The position numbers were made by a program, and so were the translations under genes. This document shows, piece by piece, positions 33,310 through 42,148 of a stretch of DNA of 64,000 nucleotides. Location of the stretch: assembly GCA_036620675.1 (NCBI GenBank), contig JAZHEE010000014.1; one strand, 5' to 3'. This stretch comes from Jejubacter sp036620675. GTDB lineage: Bacteria > Pseudomonadota > Gammaproteobacteria > Enterobacterales > Enterobacteriaceae. Under the pieces are notes generated by a model. It was not told the origin of the DNA. It did no database searches and saw only the letters and a list, made by a program, of their open reading frames with translations. Each line of letters starts with the position of its first letter. Positions within the stretch are counted from its first letter, which is position 1.

Positions 33310-34278
33310 ATGCGGGTACTGATTGTGAAAACCTCATCGATGGGCGACGTGCTGCATACCCTGCCGGCATTAACCGATGCCGCCCGGGCAATTAGAGGCA
33401 TTCATTTTGACTGGGTGGTGGAGGAAGGTTTCGCGCAGATCCCGGGCTGGCATGACGCCGTGGATAACGTTATCCCGGTAGCGCTACGCCGCTGGCGCAA
33501 AGCCTGGTTTTCCGCGCCGATAAAGGCCGAACGCCAGGCATTTCGCACCAGGCTGCAGGCGGTTAACTACGATGCCGTTATTGATGCCCAGGGACTACTG
33601 AAAAGCGCCGCGCTGGTGACACGTCTGGCCCATGGAACCAAACACGGTATGGACTGGCACAGCGCCCGCGAGCCGCTGGCCAGTTTGTTCTATAGCCAGC
33701 GCCATCGAATTGCGAAGCCGCAGCACGCCGTAGAGCGCACACGGGAGCTGTTCGCCAAAAGTCTGGGCTATGACAAACCGGCAACCCAGGGCGACTATGC
33801 CATTGCCCGGCACTTCCTCAACCACCTGAATCCGGATGCCGGACATTACGCCGTCTTCCTGCACGCCACCACGCGCGATGACAAACACTGGCCGGAAGCC
33901 CACTGGCGCGAGCTGATCGCCCTGATGGCCGACAGCGGTCTGCGCATTAAGCTACCATGGGGGGCCCCCCATGAAGAGGAAAGAGCCAGGCGGCTGGCGG
34001 AAGGCTTCGATTACGTAGAAGTGCTGCCAAAAATGAGTCTTGAAGAGGTCGCCAGAGAGCTGGCTGGTGCCCGTTTCGTAGTCTCGGTCGATACCGGGCT
34101 GAGCCATCTGACCGCTGCGCTCGATCGACCCAATATTACGTTATATGGCCCTACCGACCCGGGATTGATTGGCGGTTATGGGAAGAATCAGGTGGCGTGT
34201 TGCGGGGAGGGGGGAGAAACACAGACGATTTACGCTCAACAGGTTATGGATAAAGTGGCATCCTATGCCATATTCTAA
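33310..34278 (+). CDS. waaC: ADP-heptose:LPS heptosyltransferase I WaaC
   Basis: GT9 enzyme adding the first heptose to Kdo2-lipid A. 322 residues. N-terminal VKTSSMGDVLHTLPAL with the catalytic Asp (in GDVLH) and the C-terminal SVDTGLSHLTAAL nucleotide-binding loop are present. Last gene of the conserved GC-rich hldD operon; base composition drops sharply right after it. Confidence 0.97.
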   Translation: MRVLIVKTSSMGDVLHTLPALTDAARAIRGIHFDWVVEEGFAQIPGWHDAVDNVIPVALRRWRKAWFSAPIKAERQAFRTRLQAVNYDAVIDAQGLLKSAALVTRLAHGTKHGMDWHSAREPLASLFYSQRHRIAKPQHAVERTRELFAKSLGYDKPATQGDYAIARHFLNHLNPDAGHYAVFLHATTRDDKHWPEAHWRELIALMADSGLRIKLPWGAPHEEERARRLAEGFDYVEVLPKMSLEEVARELAGARFVVSVDTGLSHLTAALDRPNITLYGPTDPGLIGGYGKNQVACCGEGGETQTIYAQQVMDKVASYAIF

Positions 34279-34303
34279 CATGGATATGATTACCGGATAG
34301 ATT

Positions 34304-35296
34304 ATGCCTGAGATTTCTCAACCCAAAGTGTCTGTCATCATTCCTGCATTTAATGCACAGGATTTTATCCATGTTCCTCTGACAGCGCTTAAAACACAAA
34401 CATATAAAAATTTTGAAGTCATCGTGGTGAATGACGGCTCCACCGATCTAACATATGAAACGGTAGAGAAACATACATCAGATTTTTCCGATATCAACAT
34501 TATTAATCAACCCAATCGCGGAGTATCATCTGCCCGTAACACCGGTATTCGTAACGCTAAGGGGATATTTGTCGTTTTCGTGGACAGCGATGATAGAGTG
34601 GAACCCAATTTCCTCGCAGAACTAGTAAAAAGGCAAGAAGAAACGAACGGGGATGTTATTTATTGCGGGTTTTACAAATGGGGAAAAACAGGGAGTCGCA
34701 GGCAGCCTCAGATATTTAGCGAAACAAACGTTTTACATAAAAGGTTACGAAAAGAGCTATCTTTTCATGTTGGCTGTCTCATGGTAAGAAAGGAGTTACT
34801 AACAAGTCATAGCATATTATTTGATGAAGATTTAACTCTGGGCGAAGACCTTTTGTTTATTTACACCATTCTCTGTTACACAAGAATATATGCCGTAGAA
34901 AAATACCTCTACCATCACTTATATCGTAACGATTCTGTGACCAACGCCCAATGGAAAGAAAAAGATTATAAAAACAACATAGTTGCAATGTGTACAATCC
35001 GCAATAAAATATCCTCTCTGTATAGTAACCCTGACAGAGAAGATATTATTACATTGCTTCAGCTTGAGCAATTAGATAGCCAGTTGAGTTACTTATGGCG
35101 AGTCATGCTAACCCATAACTTTGAATTAGCAAAACAATTAATTCATGACGGTTATCTTGATATGCCACGAAAAGTACTTGCAAAAATAAATGATAGCAAA
35201 AGGAAAAAGAAAATCATAATCCTAAAAACCCAAAGTACCATTTTATGGAGAATAGTTTCCTTCCTTAGTATTAACAGGAAAAAATTAAGGGGATAA
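34304..35296 (+). CDS. GT2 family glycosyltransferase of the LPS core locus
   Basis: 330-residue GT-A glycosyltransferase: IPAFNAQDFI near the N-terminus, VVNDGSTD, the donor-binding FVDSDDR, and a basic C-terminal tail. AT-rich compared with waaC, 25 bases downstream of it on the same strand, so it may be read from the hldD operon. Probably adds a strain-specific outer-core sugar. Acceptor and donor cannot be assigned. Its place next to waaC and opposite waaL is not the E. coli K-12 arrangement. Confidence 0.8.
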   Translation: MPEISQPKVSVIIPAFNAQDFIHVPLTALKTQTYKNFEVIVVNDGSTDLTYETVEKHTSDFSDINIINQPNRGVSSARNTGIRNAKGIFVVFVDSDDRVEPNFLAELVKRQEETNGDVIYCGFYKWGKTGSRRQPQIFSETNVLHKRLRKELSFHVGCLMVRKELLTSHSILFDEDLTLGEDLLFIYTILCYTRIYAVEKYLYHHLYRNDSVTNAQWKEKDYKNNIVAMCTIRNKISSLYSNPDREDIITLLQLEQLDSQLSYLWRVMLTHNFELAKQLIHDGYLDMPRKVLAKINDSKRKKKIIILKTQSTILWRIVSFLSINRKKLRG

Positions 35297-35306
35297 CATC
35301 CCCCTT
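35288..35306. terminator. Bidirectional hairpin between the GT2 gene and waaL
   Basis: AAGGGG / CCCCTT stem across the 14-base gap between converging genes, flanked by AT-rich sequence. Probably terminates both. Confidence 0.5.
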
Positions 35307-35310
35307 TAAT

Positions 35311-36600
35311 TTAACCAATTCCTTTATTATCATTTTTCTTCGAAAGATATGACAATATGAGAATTAAAGGAACAAGCCAGCCAAGGCTTATATTTTTAGA
35401 GAAAAACATAACATCAGCCAGACCATAGATAAATACACCAAGAAAATAAATCAGTAGCGCATATTTTTCATGAACAGTAAAAATAAGCTTTATAGCACCT
35501 GCAAAAAATAGCAGCCAGATAAAAACGCCGCTCCACCCCTTTAGCGAAAGAGTCTCAATAAAATCATTATGCAAATGTGCATGCATATGAGGCAAAGCTC
35601 CCTCATATATTCTATTCTGGTTTGCAAGTTTTTTTATTTTGTCATTTCTTTTCTCGGTTGACTCCCAAAACAAATGGCCATCAGCCGAAATATATCCAGC
35701 TTCCCACATCGCTAAACGAGCACCAAATGACGTATTGCTATCATTATTATGATACATATTTATATCAGACATCAGGTTATCATAGCGCTCTACAAAAATG
35801 TTTTTTGTGGCGAATAAACACACTATAATAACTAAAGTAGATATGATACCTTTCTTTATACCAAACTTCCCCCACACTCTGGCATAGCAAATAAACATTG
35901 CCAGACATAAAACAGGTAATGTAATTAACGCCGCACGAGTGCCTGTTAATGAAACAGTATAAAAACCTACAGCGAATGAAGAAAGAAAATATAAGTTCTT
36001 ATGCTTAACCCCAGAATACAATATAGCTATAACTGAGAATAAAGTTAAGAACGTAATAGTATAGGCGGCTCCTGTTGCATTTGCCCCATTTTCCAAAGCA
36101 AGCGCAGATCGCTCAATCCCCTGAAAGTGATGCTGATATACCGCATAGGCTAAGGCCATAAACTGCGATAATACTGCCACAATAAGATAATATTTTTTCT
36201 CAATAATCTTTGTTATTTTTGAGTTTGTAACAACCATCAGAGCAACTGAACTAAAAAGAGCATTTTTCCCAAAATCTAAATGCCCTCGATATGAGTCTAA
36301 ATTTACAGAGCCAGAAAACTTAAACGTCTCATACCAGCTTAAGTCAACAATGGCTAACACAAAAAGAGGCAGAGAAATAAGCCATACCCTATTTTTTAAA
36401 TATTGTTGAGGATAAGAAAGTATAGCCAGAAAAGCAATGATACCTCCAAAATGTAATACTTTTACCGCCTCACCAGGAAAGTAAACGATCAAAAGCATAG
36501 ATAAATAACATAACAATATCGAAGCAAGTCCCAAAAAATAACTTATCTTAGGAAACCCATAGTGTAATCGCAATCCAGCACTCAACTTCACATCTCCCAT
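35311..36600 (-). CDS. waaL: O-antigen ligase WaaL
   Basis: Inner-membrane protein of 429 residues with about eleven to twelve hydrophobic helices and one large periplasmic loop (about 270-360). In the loop lies a His-rich stretch, HMHAHLHNDF (338-347), matching the catalytic histidine region of O-antigen ligases. It joins undecaprenyl-linked O-antigen to lipid A-core in the periplasm. WaaL proteins diverge strongly, so similarity is mainly topology, motif and location. AT-rich; 44 bases after the GT8 gene on the same strand. Confidence 0.88.
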   Translation of the reverse strand: MGDVKLSAGLRLHYGFPKISYFLGLASILLCYLSMLLIVYFPGEAVKVLHFGGIIAFLAILSYPQQYLKNRVWLISLPLFVLAIVDLSWYETFKFSGSVNLDSYRGHLDFGKNALFSSVALMVVTNSKITKIIEKKYYLIVAVLSQFMALAYAVYQHHFQGIERSALALENGANATGAAYTITFLTLFSVIAILYSGVKHKNLYFLSSFAVGFYTVSLTGTRAALITLPVLCLAMFICYARVWGKFGIKKGIISTLVIIVCLFATKNIFVERYDNLMSDINMYHNNDSNTSFGARLAMWEAGYISADGHLFWESTEKRNDKIKKLANQNRIYEGALPHMHAHLHNDFIETLSLKGWSGVFIWLLFFAGAIKLIFTVHEKYALLIYFLGVFIYGLADVMFFSKNISLGWLVPLILILSYLSKKNDNKGIG

Positions 36601-36644
36601 AATTAAAGATCATTAGTTCTTAAAATTTTTACTTGAATGATAAT

Positions 36645-37658
36645 TTATTTTTTACTCTTCGATTTAATATAATTGTATCGAATACAACTAATCATTGAAG
36701 AAAGAAAACGCTTCTGTCTAAGCTCATGTTTATATTTTTTCTTGAATTCAACAAGTTTCTCAGCTTGTTTTAAAGGAACATCGGACCATGGCGAAACTTT
36801 CCATATATCCAGGAAATATTTTGCTGATGGATAATCAGCCCATTGATGCCATGGTTTAGTTGCCCCAGTATAATGGATAAGAATCACTGAATCCTTAATC
36901 GTTTTTCGATAAGCAAACTCATCCTTAGCTTTTAATTCATTTTTTATTGTGTAAATACAATTATAATCTCTGGGAAGATAGATATTATTCATACCAAAAA
37001 TAATATTTAATACATCTTGATCAAGATATTTCAACCTACCATACTCGCTATCGCCGCATAAATACTTCAAGGAAAGTGAAGTTAATTTTTCCTCATGCCA
37101 CTTAGTAAGATTTACGAATATAACACCAGCATTGAAATATTTACCTTCGATTTCTGGCCATTTTAGACGAATAGCACTTTTTTCCTGCATTGACTCAATA
37201 TCAGGAATAACCGCAGCATATTCCCCATCTAAAAATGATAATTGTTGAAAACAATCCAGTTTTCCCTTACAGATAACATCCGCATCAAGATATAGAACAT
37301 TTGATATATATCGACTCAAATAGTCGAATGATAATAATCTGAAGTAAGTTGCATATGACCATACATAAGAAGTAGGCAAATGAGAAAAGCATTCAGGGTC
37401 TATTAAGTAAATGATAATTTCTACGGAGAATGCTCTCGCCATCGACTCAAAGCGTTGCAAGTAATCATCATCAATATAATCGGTGAAAAGATGAACAACG
37501 ACAGGAACATGCTTATTATGTACAAAGACAGAAGCCATAGAGATAGCTGCGCCAAAAAGGAAATTCTTATCTACACCATAAGAAATATTCAAAGCCGATT
37601 TGTTGCGATATTCCTTATCCGGGCCTAAATTATATTTTTCTTTTATAAATTCCAGCAT
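36645..37658 (-). CDS. GT8 family LPS outer-core glycosyltransferase
   Basis: 337 residues, same architecture as the GT8 protein at 39806-40819 (WaaI/WaaO/WaaR/WaaJ type): ISYGVDKNFLFGAAISMASV, donor-metal motif LYLDADV, YFNAGV, LDQDVLN and HYTGATKPW. Retaining enzymes of this group use UDP-glucose or UDP-galactose to extend the outer core; which sugar is added here cannot be read from sequence. AT-rich, in a minus-strand pair with waaL. No ops element is visible upstream, so it may have its own promoter in the following 436-base gap. Confidence 0.85.
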   Translation of the reverse strand: MLEFIKEKYNLGPDKEYRNKSALNISYGVDKNFLFGAAISMASVFVHNKHVPVVVHLFTDYIDDDYLQRFESMARAFSVEIIIYLIDPECFSHLPTSYVWSYATYFRLLSFDYLSRYISNVLYLDADVICKGKLDCFQQLSFLDGEYAAVIPDIESMQEKSAIRLKWPEIEGKYFNAGVIFVNLTKWHEEKLTSLSLKYLCGDSEYGRLKYLDQDVLNIIFGMNNIYLPRDYNCIYTIKNELKAKDEFAYRKTIKDSVILIHYTGATKPWHQWADYPSAKYFLDIWKVSPWSDVPLKQAEKLVEFKKKYKHELRQKRFLSSMISCIRYNYIKSKSKK

Positions 37659-38094
37659 ATTACACTGTCCTCAGACTTCTGAATCTTGAAAATTCATATT
37701 ATTGCTTATGCCCAACATATTCAGCCAATAAGAATACAACATCCTGTTATATCACTTTCAACATAGTCTCTATCGAAAAATTAAGCTGTACATATGGGTT
37801 ACCAAACCTGGTTATAGGTAAAGATGATCTAACTTCCGGGAACAAGAGGGATTATTATTTGCTCACCACATACCAGAACACAAATAACAAGATAAAAAAC
37901 AATGAGTTACAAAAAACACATTGATAGACTAAATCTGTCAAAGGTTGCTCTTTTCTACAAAATAGCATAAAGTGTCAATCACTTTAACACATACAGAAAT
38001 ACAATTGCGTAAATGGTTATCAACAGATTAAACAGCCACCAACGCCAAAACATTATTAATCTGACATTTTTCTCCGTCCATTAAGGAAATTAGG
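37659..38094. other. AT-rich divergent intergenic region
   Basis: 436 bases between the divergent GT8 and GT52 genes. Strongly AT-rich, with stops in all frames and no gene-like frame. It must contain promoters for both sides. I see no JUMPstart/ops element, repeat end or tRNA. Such a region is a typical H-NS target, which is an inference from composition only. Confidence 0.6.
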
Positions 38095-39066
38095 ATGAAT
38101 CTTTTTATCTGCATGACTAATTTACAAATGATAATAGCACGGCGGATCATAGAAGAAGAAAATATAAAGAACGCCATGTTTATTTATTTTGGTGATATAA
38201 AAAATAAAAAATCACAACATTATATTGAGCAGCTAAGTCATTTTGCCAGTAACAGAGTAGCCCTTGAAGATCCGCGTTTAAATGGATGGTTTAAAACCAT
38301 ACGAAAAACACTAATAGCTAAGAAAATTATAAACAAACTTGGCGTTCACCATTTTTCTACTGTCTATTTAGCGAATATAAAAAAATCATCGATACATCAT
38401 ATATTATCACAGATAACATATGATAATTTGATCACTTTCGATGACGGAATTGGTAATCTTAACAAGCAAAGTTCCATCTATCGCATTGAGTCTCCGACTA
38501 AGTGGGAAAGAATATCCCATTCAATTATGGGGAGATCTATTCATGCTTCCGATATAATGAGAGAGATAAAAACTCATTATACTATCTTTGAAAACAAAGA
38601 TAATCTCATCTCAAATACAAAATATATTAATCTGGCATCCAACTGGACATTACTCAGAAATGAAGAGAAATCAAACACCAAGAAGGTAATAAAAATACTT
38701 TTAGGTACAGTTTATCAACAAGAAGCTCGAAGTAAAGCTGATACACAAAAACTTATTAACGCGGTATATGCATTCATCGACGAATATAAAATTGATATTT
38801 ATATTCCACATCCGCGAGATGAGAAAAAATATTTTCCTGGCGTAAAGACAATATCTTCCAATCGTATTGCAGAAGAAGAAATACTGGAGCTACTAAAAGT
38901 AGGCAATAGCATTGAACTGTATGGTTTTGCTAATACCACTCAGTTTAATCTATCTTCAATCAAAAACATTAAAAATTATGCCCTACAATCCCCGTATCTA
39001 AAAGATAGTCATAACTTTAAAATCACAGATCTTTGCGATGAAAATTTTAATTTGATAACGATATAG
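38095..39066 (+). CDS. GT52 family glycosyltransferase (sialyltransferase type)
   Basis: 323-residue protein with the arrangement of bacterial GT52 enzymes: an N-terminal domain opening MNLFICMTNLQM, D116-D117-G118 (the D/E-D/E-G motif), H239-P240 (the HP motif) and T281-T282 in YGFANTTQF. These two motifs are shared by bacterial sialyltransferases of families GT38, GT52 and GT80; other GT52 members transfer glucose or galactose. No genes for sialic acid synthesis or CMP activation are in the window, so the donor is open. Very AT-rich, own orientation inside the LPS core locus, end-to-end with waaY (one-base gap). Confidence 0.75.
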   Translation: MNLFICMTNLQMIIARRIIEEENIKNAMFIYFGDIKNKKSQHYIEQLSHFASNRVALEDPRLNGWFKTIRKTLIAKKIINKLGVHHFSTVYLANIKKSSIHHILSQITYDNLITFDDGIGNLNKQSSIYRIESPTKWERISHSIMGRSIHASDIMREIKTHYTIFENKDNLISNTKYINLASNWTLLRNEEKSNTKKVIKILLGTVYQQEARSKADTQKLINAVYAFIDEYKIDIYIPHPRDEKKYFPGVKTISSNRIAEEEILELLKVGNSIELYGFANTTQFNLSSIKNIKNYALQSPYLKDSHNFKITDLCDENFNLITI

Positions 39067-39067
39067 C

Positions 39068-39796
39068 TCAACGATGAGGTGGTGTCTTCGAGAGTCCGAT
39101 ACGATACTTTATTCTCTTAAATAAAAATCGGACTTTTTTCTTATAAATGAGCCTATAATAACCAAGATCTTTCAGCTTATTTTCAATCCCAAAATGTCTT
39201 TCCAGATCAATTCTATCTTTAGCCTTCCGAACTGAAGTGCATTTTTTCCCAGAGAGATCGATCAGTCTAACTCCCTTATCAGAGATGATAAAATTACCAT
39301 GATGGGGATCCCCTGATACCATATCGTGTTGATGTAATATATTTATCTCTTCCCTAATTCCATCTTTTATTTCTTCCGGAATAACTTTATATTCATTGAG
39401 TTCTTTCCCTTCAATATATTCTATTAGCATAATATAAACCCTGGCATAATTTAATATCTTATTCTCCGCCAGGAGATAATAATCATTAACGCTGGTAACA
39501 CCTTCATTCCTGACACGATCGGTTTGCTTAATCAAGTTCTCATAGTAATCTTTTTTCACACATGACTTGAAAAAACGTTCCGCTTTTTTCTCCTGGGGTA
39601 CAAAAACCTTCAGCACCATAGGTCCACGCGTAGTATCAATGAGTGAAACTTTGGTATCAGGAATTGATCTAAATATTTTTATAACCTTCAAGCGATAACT
39701 CAGGAAGTCATTAAGAACCTGCTCATAAAAACTGTCTCCATCTTTTATGAAGACCGTCAGTCCTTTAATTTTCTTTTCGGAAATCATATTTATCAC
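39068..39796 (-). CDS. waaY: LPS core heptose(II) kinase WaaY
   Basis: 242-residue kinase phosphorylating heptose II of the LPS inner core, important for outer-membrane stability. Protein-kinase-like elements: lysine in VLKVFVP, HQHDMVSGDPHHGNFI catalytic loop and LIDLSGKK in place of the DFG segment. Last gene of the waaQ operon here; in E. coli it lies after waaO/waaJ. Confidence 0.9.
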   Translation of the reverse strand: MINMISEKKIKGLTVFIKDGDSFYEQVLNDFLSYRLKVIKIFRSIPDTKVSLIDTTRGPMVLKVFVPQEKKAERFFKSCVKKDYYENLIKQTDRVRNEGVTSVNDYYLLAENKILNYARVYIMLIEYIEGKELNEYKVIPEEIKDGIREEINILHQHDMVSGDPHHGNFIISDKGVRLIDLSGKKCTSVRKAKDRIDLERHFGIENKLKDLGYYRLIYKKKVRFLFKRIKYRIGLSKTPPHR

Positions 39797-39805
39797 TTAC
39801 TCTGG

Positions 39806-40819
39806 TTATAATTTCTTTATCTTATATATAAAGTATTTTATATAGGATATTATTCCATCAAAAATAAATTTTTGGTTTAGTTGATGCTTCGCACAATACC
39901 TCATTTGATGGCTAGTTTGAGGTTTAAGGAGAGGAGCGTTTGACCATGGTGAAGCTTCTTTCGCACGAAAGAAGGGGACAGCCCCAGGATAATCCGCCCA
40001 ACAATGCCATGGTTTTGTTGGCCCAATATAATGAATCAACACCGTTTTATCAGTAACAGGATGCTTAAAATTATCTTTTAACTCATAATTAATGCTGTAT
40101 CGGGTATTGAATACCGAATCAATAAATCTGACCTTCCCCGCTAGCAGGATGTTCAAAACATCCTGATCAAGGTGAGTGATCCTGGCTACTATTTCCGGAT
40201 CGTTAAGCATTTCGATAGCTCGTAAAGAGATTCGGGCATCATTCCAGCGTGGAATATTGATAAGCAGAAAGCCTGCATTAAAATAACCGTCTGCCAGCGC
40301 AGGGGCATCCAACCTTTCAGCTCTCTGACGCCACCACTCGCGATCGCCTTCCGATACAACCGCAGCAATTTCGTCGTTAAATTCCAGGTTAATCAGCGGT
40401 TGCAGGCTGCCCTGGCAGGCAATATCAGCATCAATGTACAGGACACGTTCAGATCTTCCCGAAAAATAATCGGCAATAATGAATCGGAAGTAGGTTGCAT
40501 AAGTCCAGTTCTTGGTACTGGGCAATGATTTTAACCGATCGCAATCAATTAGGTAAACGATAACCCGGGAATGATATTGTTTTGCCAGCGCCTCAAATTT
40601 AGCTCTGTCACCCACATCAAGAAAATCTGTAAATACATGGAATGTAAAGTCTATCTGCGGATTAGCAAGTAACACTGATGCTATCGATACACCACACCCA
40701 AACAGAAAGTTTTTATCAATGCCATAAGCAATATCGAAAGATATTGAATCATCGGAACGATAATTAAAATCCATTACCGAACGGATTACTTCCTCTTCTT
40801 TAAAATAGGTAGGGTTCAT
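39806..40819 (-). CDS. GT8 UDP-hexose:LPS glycosyltransferase (WaaI/WaaO type)
   Basis: 337-residue GT8 enzyme: DIAYGIDKNFLFG, donor-metal motif LYIDADI, YFNAGFLLINIPRW, LDQDVLN and HYIGPTKPW. In the waa operons, the GT8 after waaB is WaaO (alpha-1,3-glucosyl) or WaaI (alpha-1,3-galactosyl); sequence alone does not tell which. More GC-rich than its paralogue at 36645-37658. Its start touches the end of the waaB relic (base 40819 shared), and waaY follows 9 bases after its stop. Confidence 0.85.
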   Translation of the reverse strand: MNPTYFKEEEVIRSVMDFNYRSDDSISFDIAYGIDKNFLFGCGVSIASVLLANPQIDFTFHVFTDFLDVGDRAKFEALAKQYHSRVIVYLIDCDRLKSLPSTKNWTYATYFRFIIADYFSGRSERVLYIDADIACQGSLQPLINLEFNDEIAAVVSEGDREWWRQRAERLDAPALADGYFNAGFLLINIPRWNDARISLRAIEMLNDPEIVARITHLDQDVLNILLAGKVRFIDSVFNTRYSINYELKDNFKHPVTDKTVLIHYIGPTKPWHCWADYPGAVPFFRAKEASPWSNAPLLKPQTSHQMRYCAKHQLNQKFIFDGIISYIKYFIYKIKKL

Positions 40820-41340
40820 TACACGGCATTCTCTGTATAGTTAACAATTATCTGTTCCAGTTTTTCGAAATAAACCCAATCATAACAACGATGTATAGAG
40901 GCTTTAATCGCTTCGCGATCGACCTTCAAGCCTTCCCTGCTAATAACTAAATGTGAATCGGTATGAATCAGGCATTCCGCGTGCTTCTTATTATCCAGTG
41001 AAAAATGGGGCCAGGAGAACAGGGGAAAACGCATCCCCGTTCGCACACGAGCACAATTCCCCCGCAGGCAGGCATATCAATACAGAGCACCGCATCAGGT
41101 TGTTTCGCGCGTAACCAACTGGCGAAGTTACGAATATGCTGAATATAACCTGGCACACTAATTTCTGTTGTGGAGTATGAATAACTCACTCCTGCGTCTT
41201 CTGGCAGCCATTATACATACAGTCGTTATGACAGAAGAAAAACATCCGGCAATCTGTAGCCGGCGTATCCCTCATAAATGTCTTAATGACCTTATGGATA
41301 ATCATTTCCATGCCACCAGGCATTAATAAACCCACGTGCG
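40819..41340 (-). pseudogene. waaB: Degraded waaB (LPS alpha-1,6-galactosyltransferase) relic
   Basis: Pieces of WaaB, in order but in different frames. First, about 41320-41190: PGGMEMIIHKVIKTF ... MFFFCHND, matching the WaaB N-terminus and ending in TGA. Second, about 41189-41060: RNFASWLRAKQPDAVLCIDM. Third, about 41046-40930: FSWPHFSLDNKKHAECL. This then jumps to the WaaB C-terminus (YDWVYFEKLEQIIVNY), losing about 200 central residues including the donor-binding domain. At least two frameshifts and one large deletion, so no GT4 galactosyltransferase can be made. It occupies the normal waaB slot between waaP and the GT8 gene. Confidence 0.85.
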
Positions 41341-41350
41341 AATATAGCCT

Positions 41351-42148
41351 TTAGAGTGATTTACGCAGCGTACGCTCACGAATACGCTCAGCTTTCGCAT
41401 CCGATTTTCTGATTAACTCCGCTTCATTAACCAGCACTTCGCGCAAAGGCCGGCAAAAATAAATTTTTAAGAAGCGGTAAACGTCCCTGCGAGTCAGTCC
41501 AATGTTCTGTGAAGAAAAATACAGCCCAATTAAATCCTTGTCACGCCAGCGACGAGGTACCTGTTGACGAATCTGGGCCCGATGCAAGTCGATAACGGAA
41601 AGTTTCAGATCCTGTTCGGTTCCGTTAAACGGCTGGCGCAGTAAAAAATGACACAGATAGCAGTCCCGATGATTCACCCCTCCCTGATGCATCTGACGCA
41701 CCATGGATGCCAGACGGTGAATCAGCATTCGCTTAATCGCCAGGGCGGGAGGATGGGCAATCCAGTTAGCGCAATAATCTTCAAGGCTGATAGCCGGTGA
41801 TAAATCTTCAGTAATAATAAATGAGGTACGCCGTAGCGGATTAAGCCCCTTCTGACCGAAAGCGACGCCTTCCATAGTATCAACGCCGAGCGCTTTCAGC
41901 CGATGGATAGCCTTCCATTCTCTATCCGCCCCCAGTACCGGCAGCCGCAGAGAAATTAAATTCTTCACCACTTCTTTAAGGCTAGTGCCATGATGCCATT
42001 TCAGGAAATAGCTGGCGTTATTTACTTCAAAGCGTATCGTTCGCCGACTTTCCAGTTCGCGAAAGACATCGCCCTGTAACTGCGATGCTTCAGCAAAAGC
42101 ATCTTTGCCCTGCCAGAGCGTGTCAAAAGGCGCCTTTAACTCAACCAT
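41351..42148 (-). CDS. waaP: LPS core heptose(I) kinase WaaP
   Basis: Phosphorylates heptose I of the inner core, needed for outer-membrane barrier function and usually for WaaY action. 265 residues: N-terminal FDTLWQGKDAFAEA, ATP-lysine in NASYFLKWHHG, catalytic loop GGVNHRDCYLCHFLL with the essential Asp, then LSVIDLHRAQ. Overlaps waaG by 8 bases. Confidence 0.96.
   Translation of the reverse strand: MVELKAPFDTLWQGKDAFAEASQLQGDVFRELESRRTIRFEVNNASYFLKWHHGTSLKEVVKNLISLRLPVLGADREWKAIHRLKALGVDTMEGVAFGQKGLNPLRRTSFIITEDLSPAISLEDYCANWIAHPPALAIKRMLIHRLASMVRQMHQGGVNHRDCYLCHFLLRQPFNGTEQDLKLSVIDLHRAQIRQQVPRRWRDKDLIGLYFSSQNIGLTRRDVYRFLKIYFCRPLREVLVNEAELIRKSDAKAERIRERTLRKSL

Noticed and set aside
38095..39066. 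Firm call of the GT52 protein as an alpha-2,3-sialyltransferase
   Set aside because: GT52 also contains glucosyl- and galactosyltransferases, and no sialic acid genes are in the window; kept at family level.
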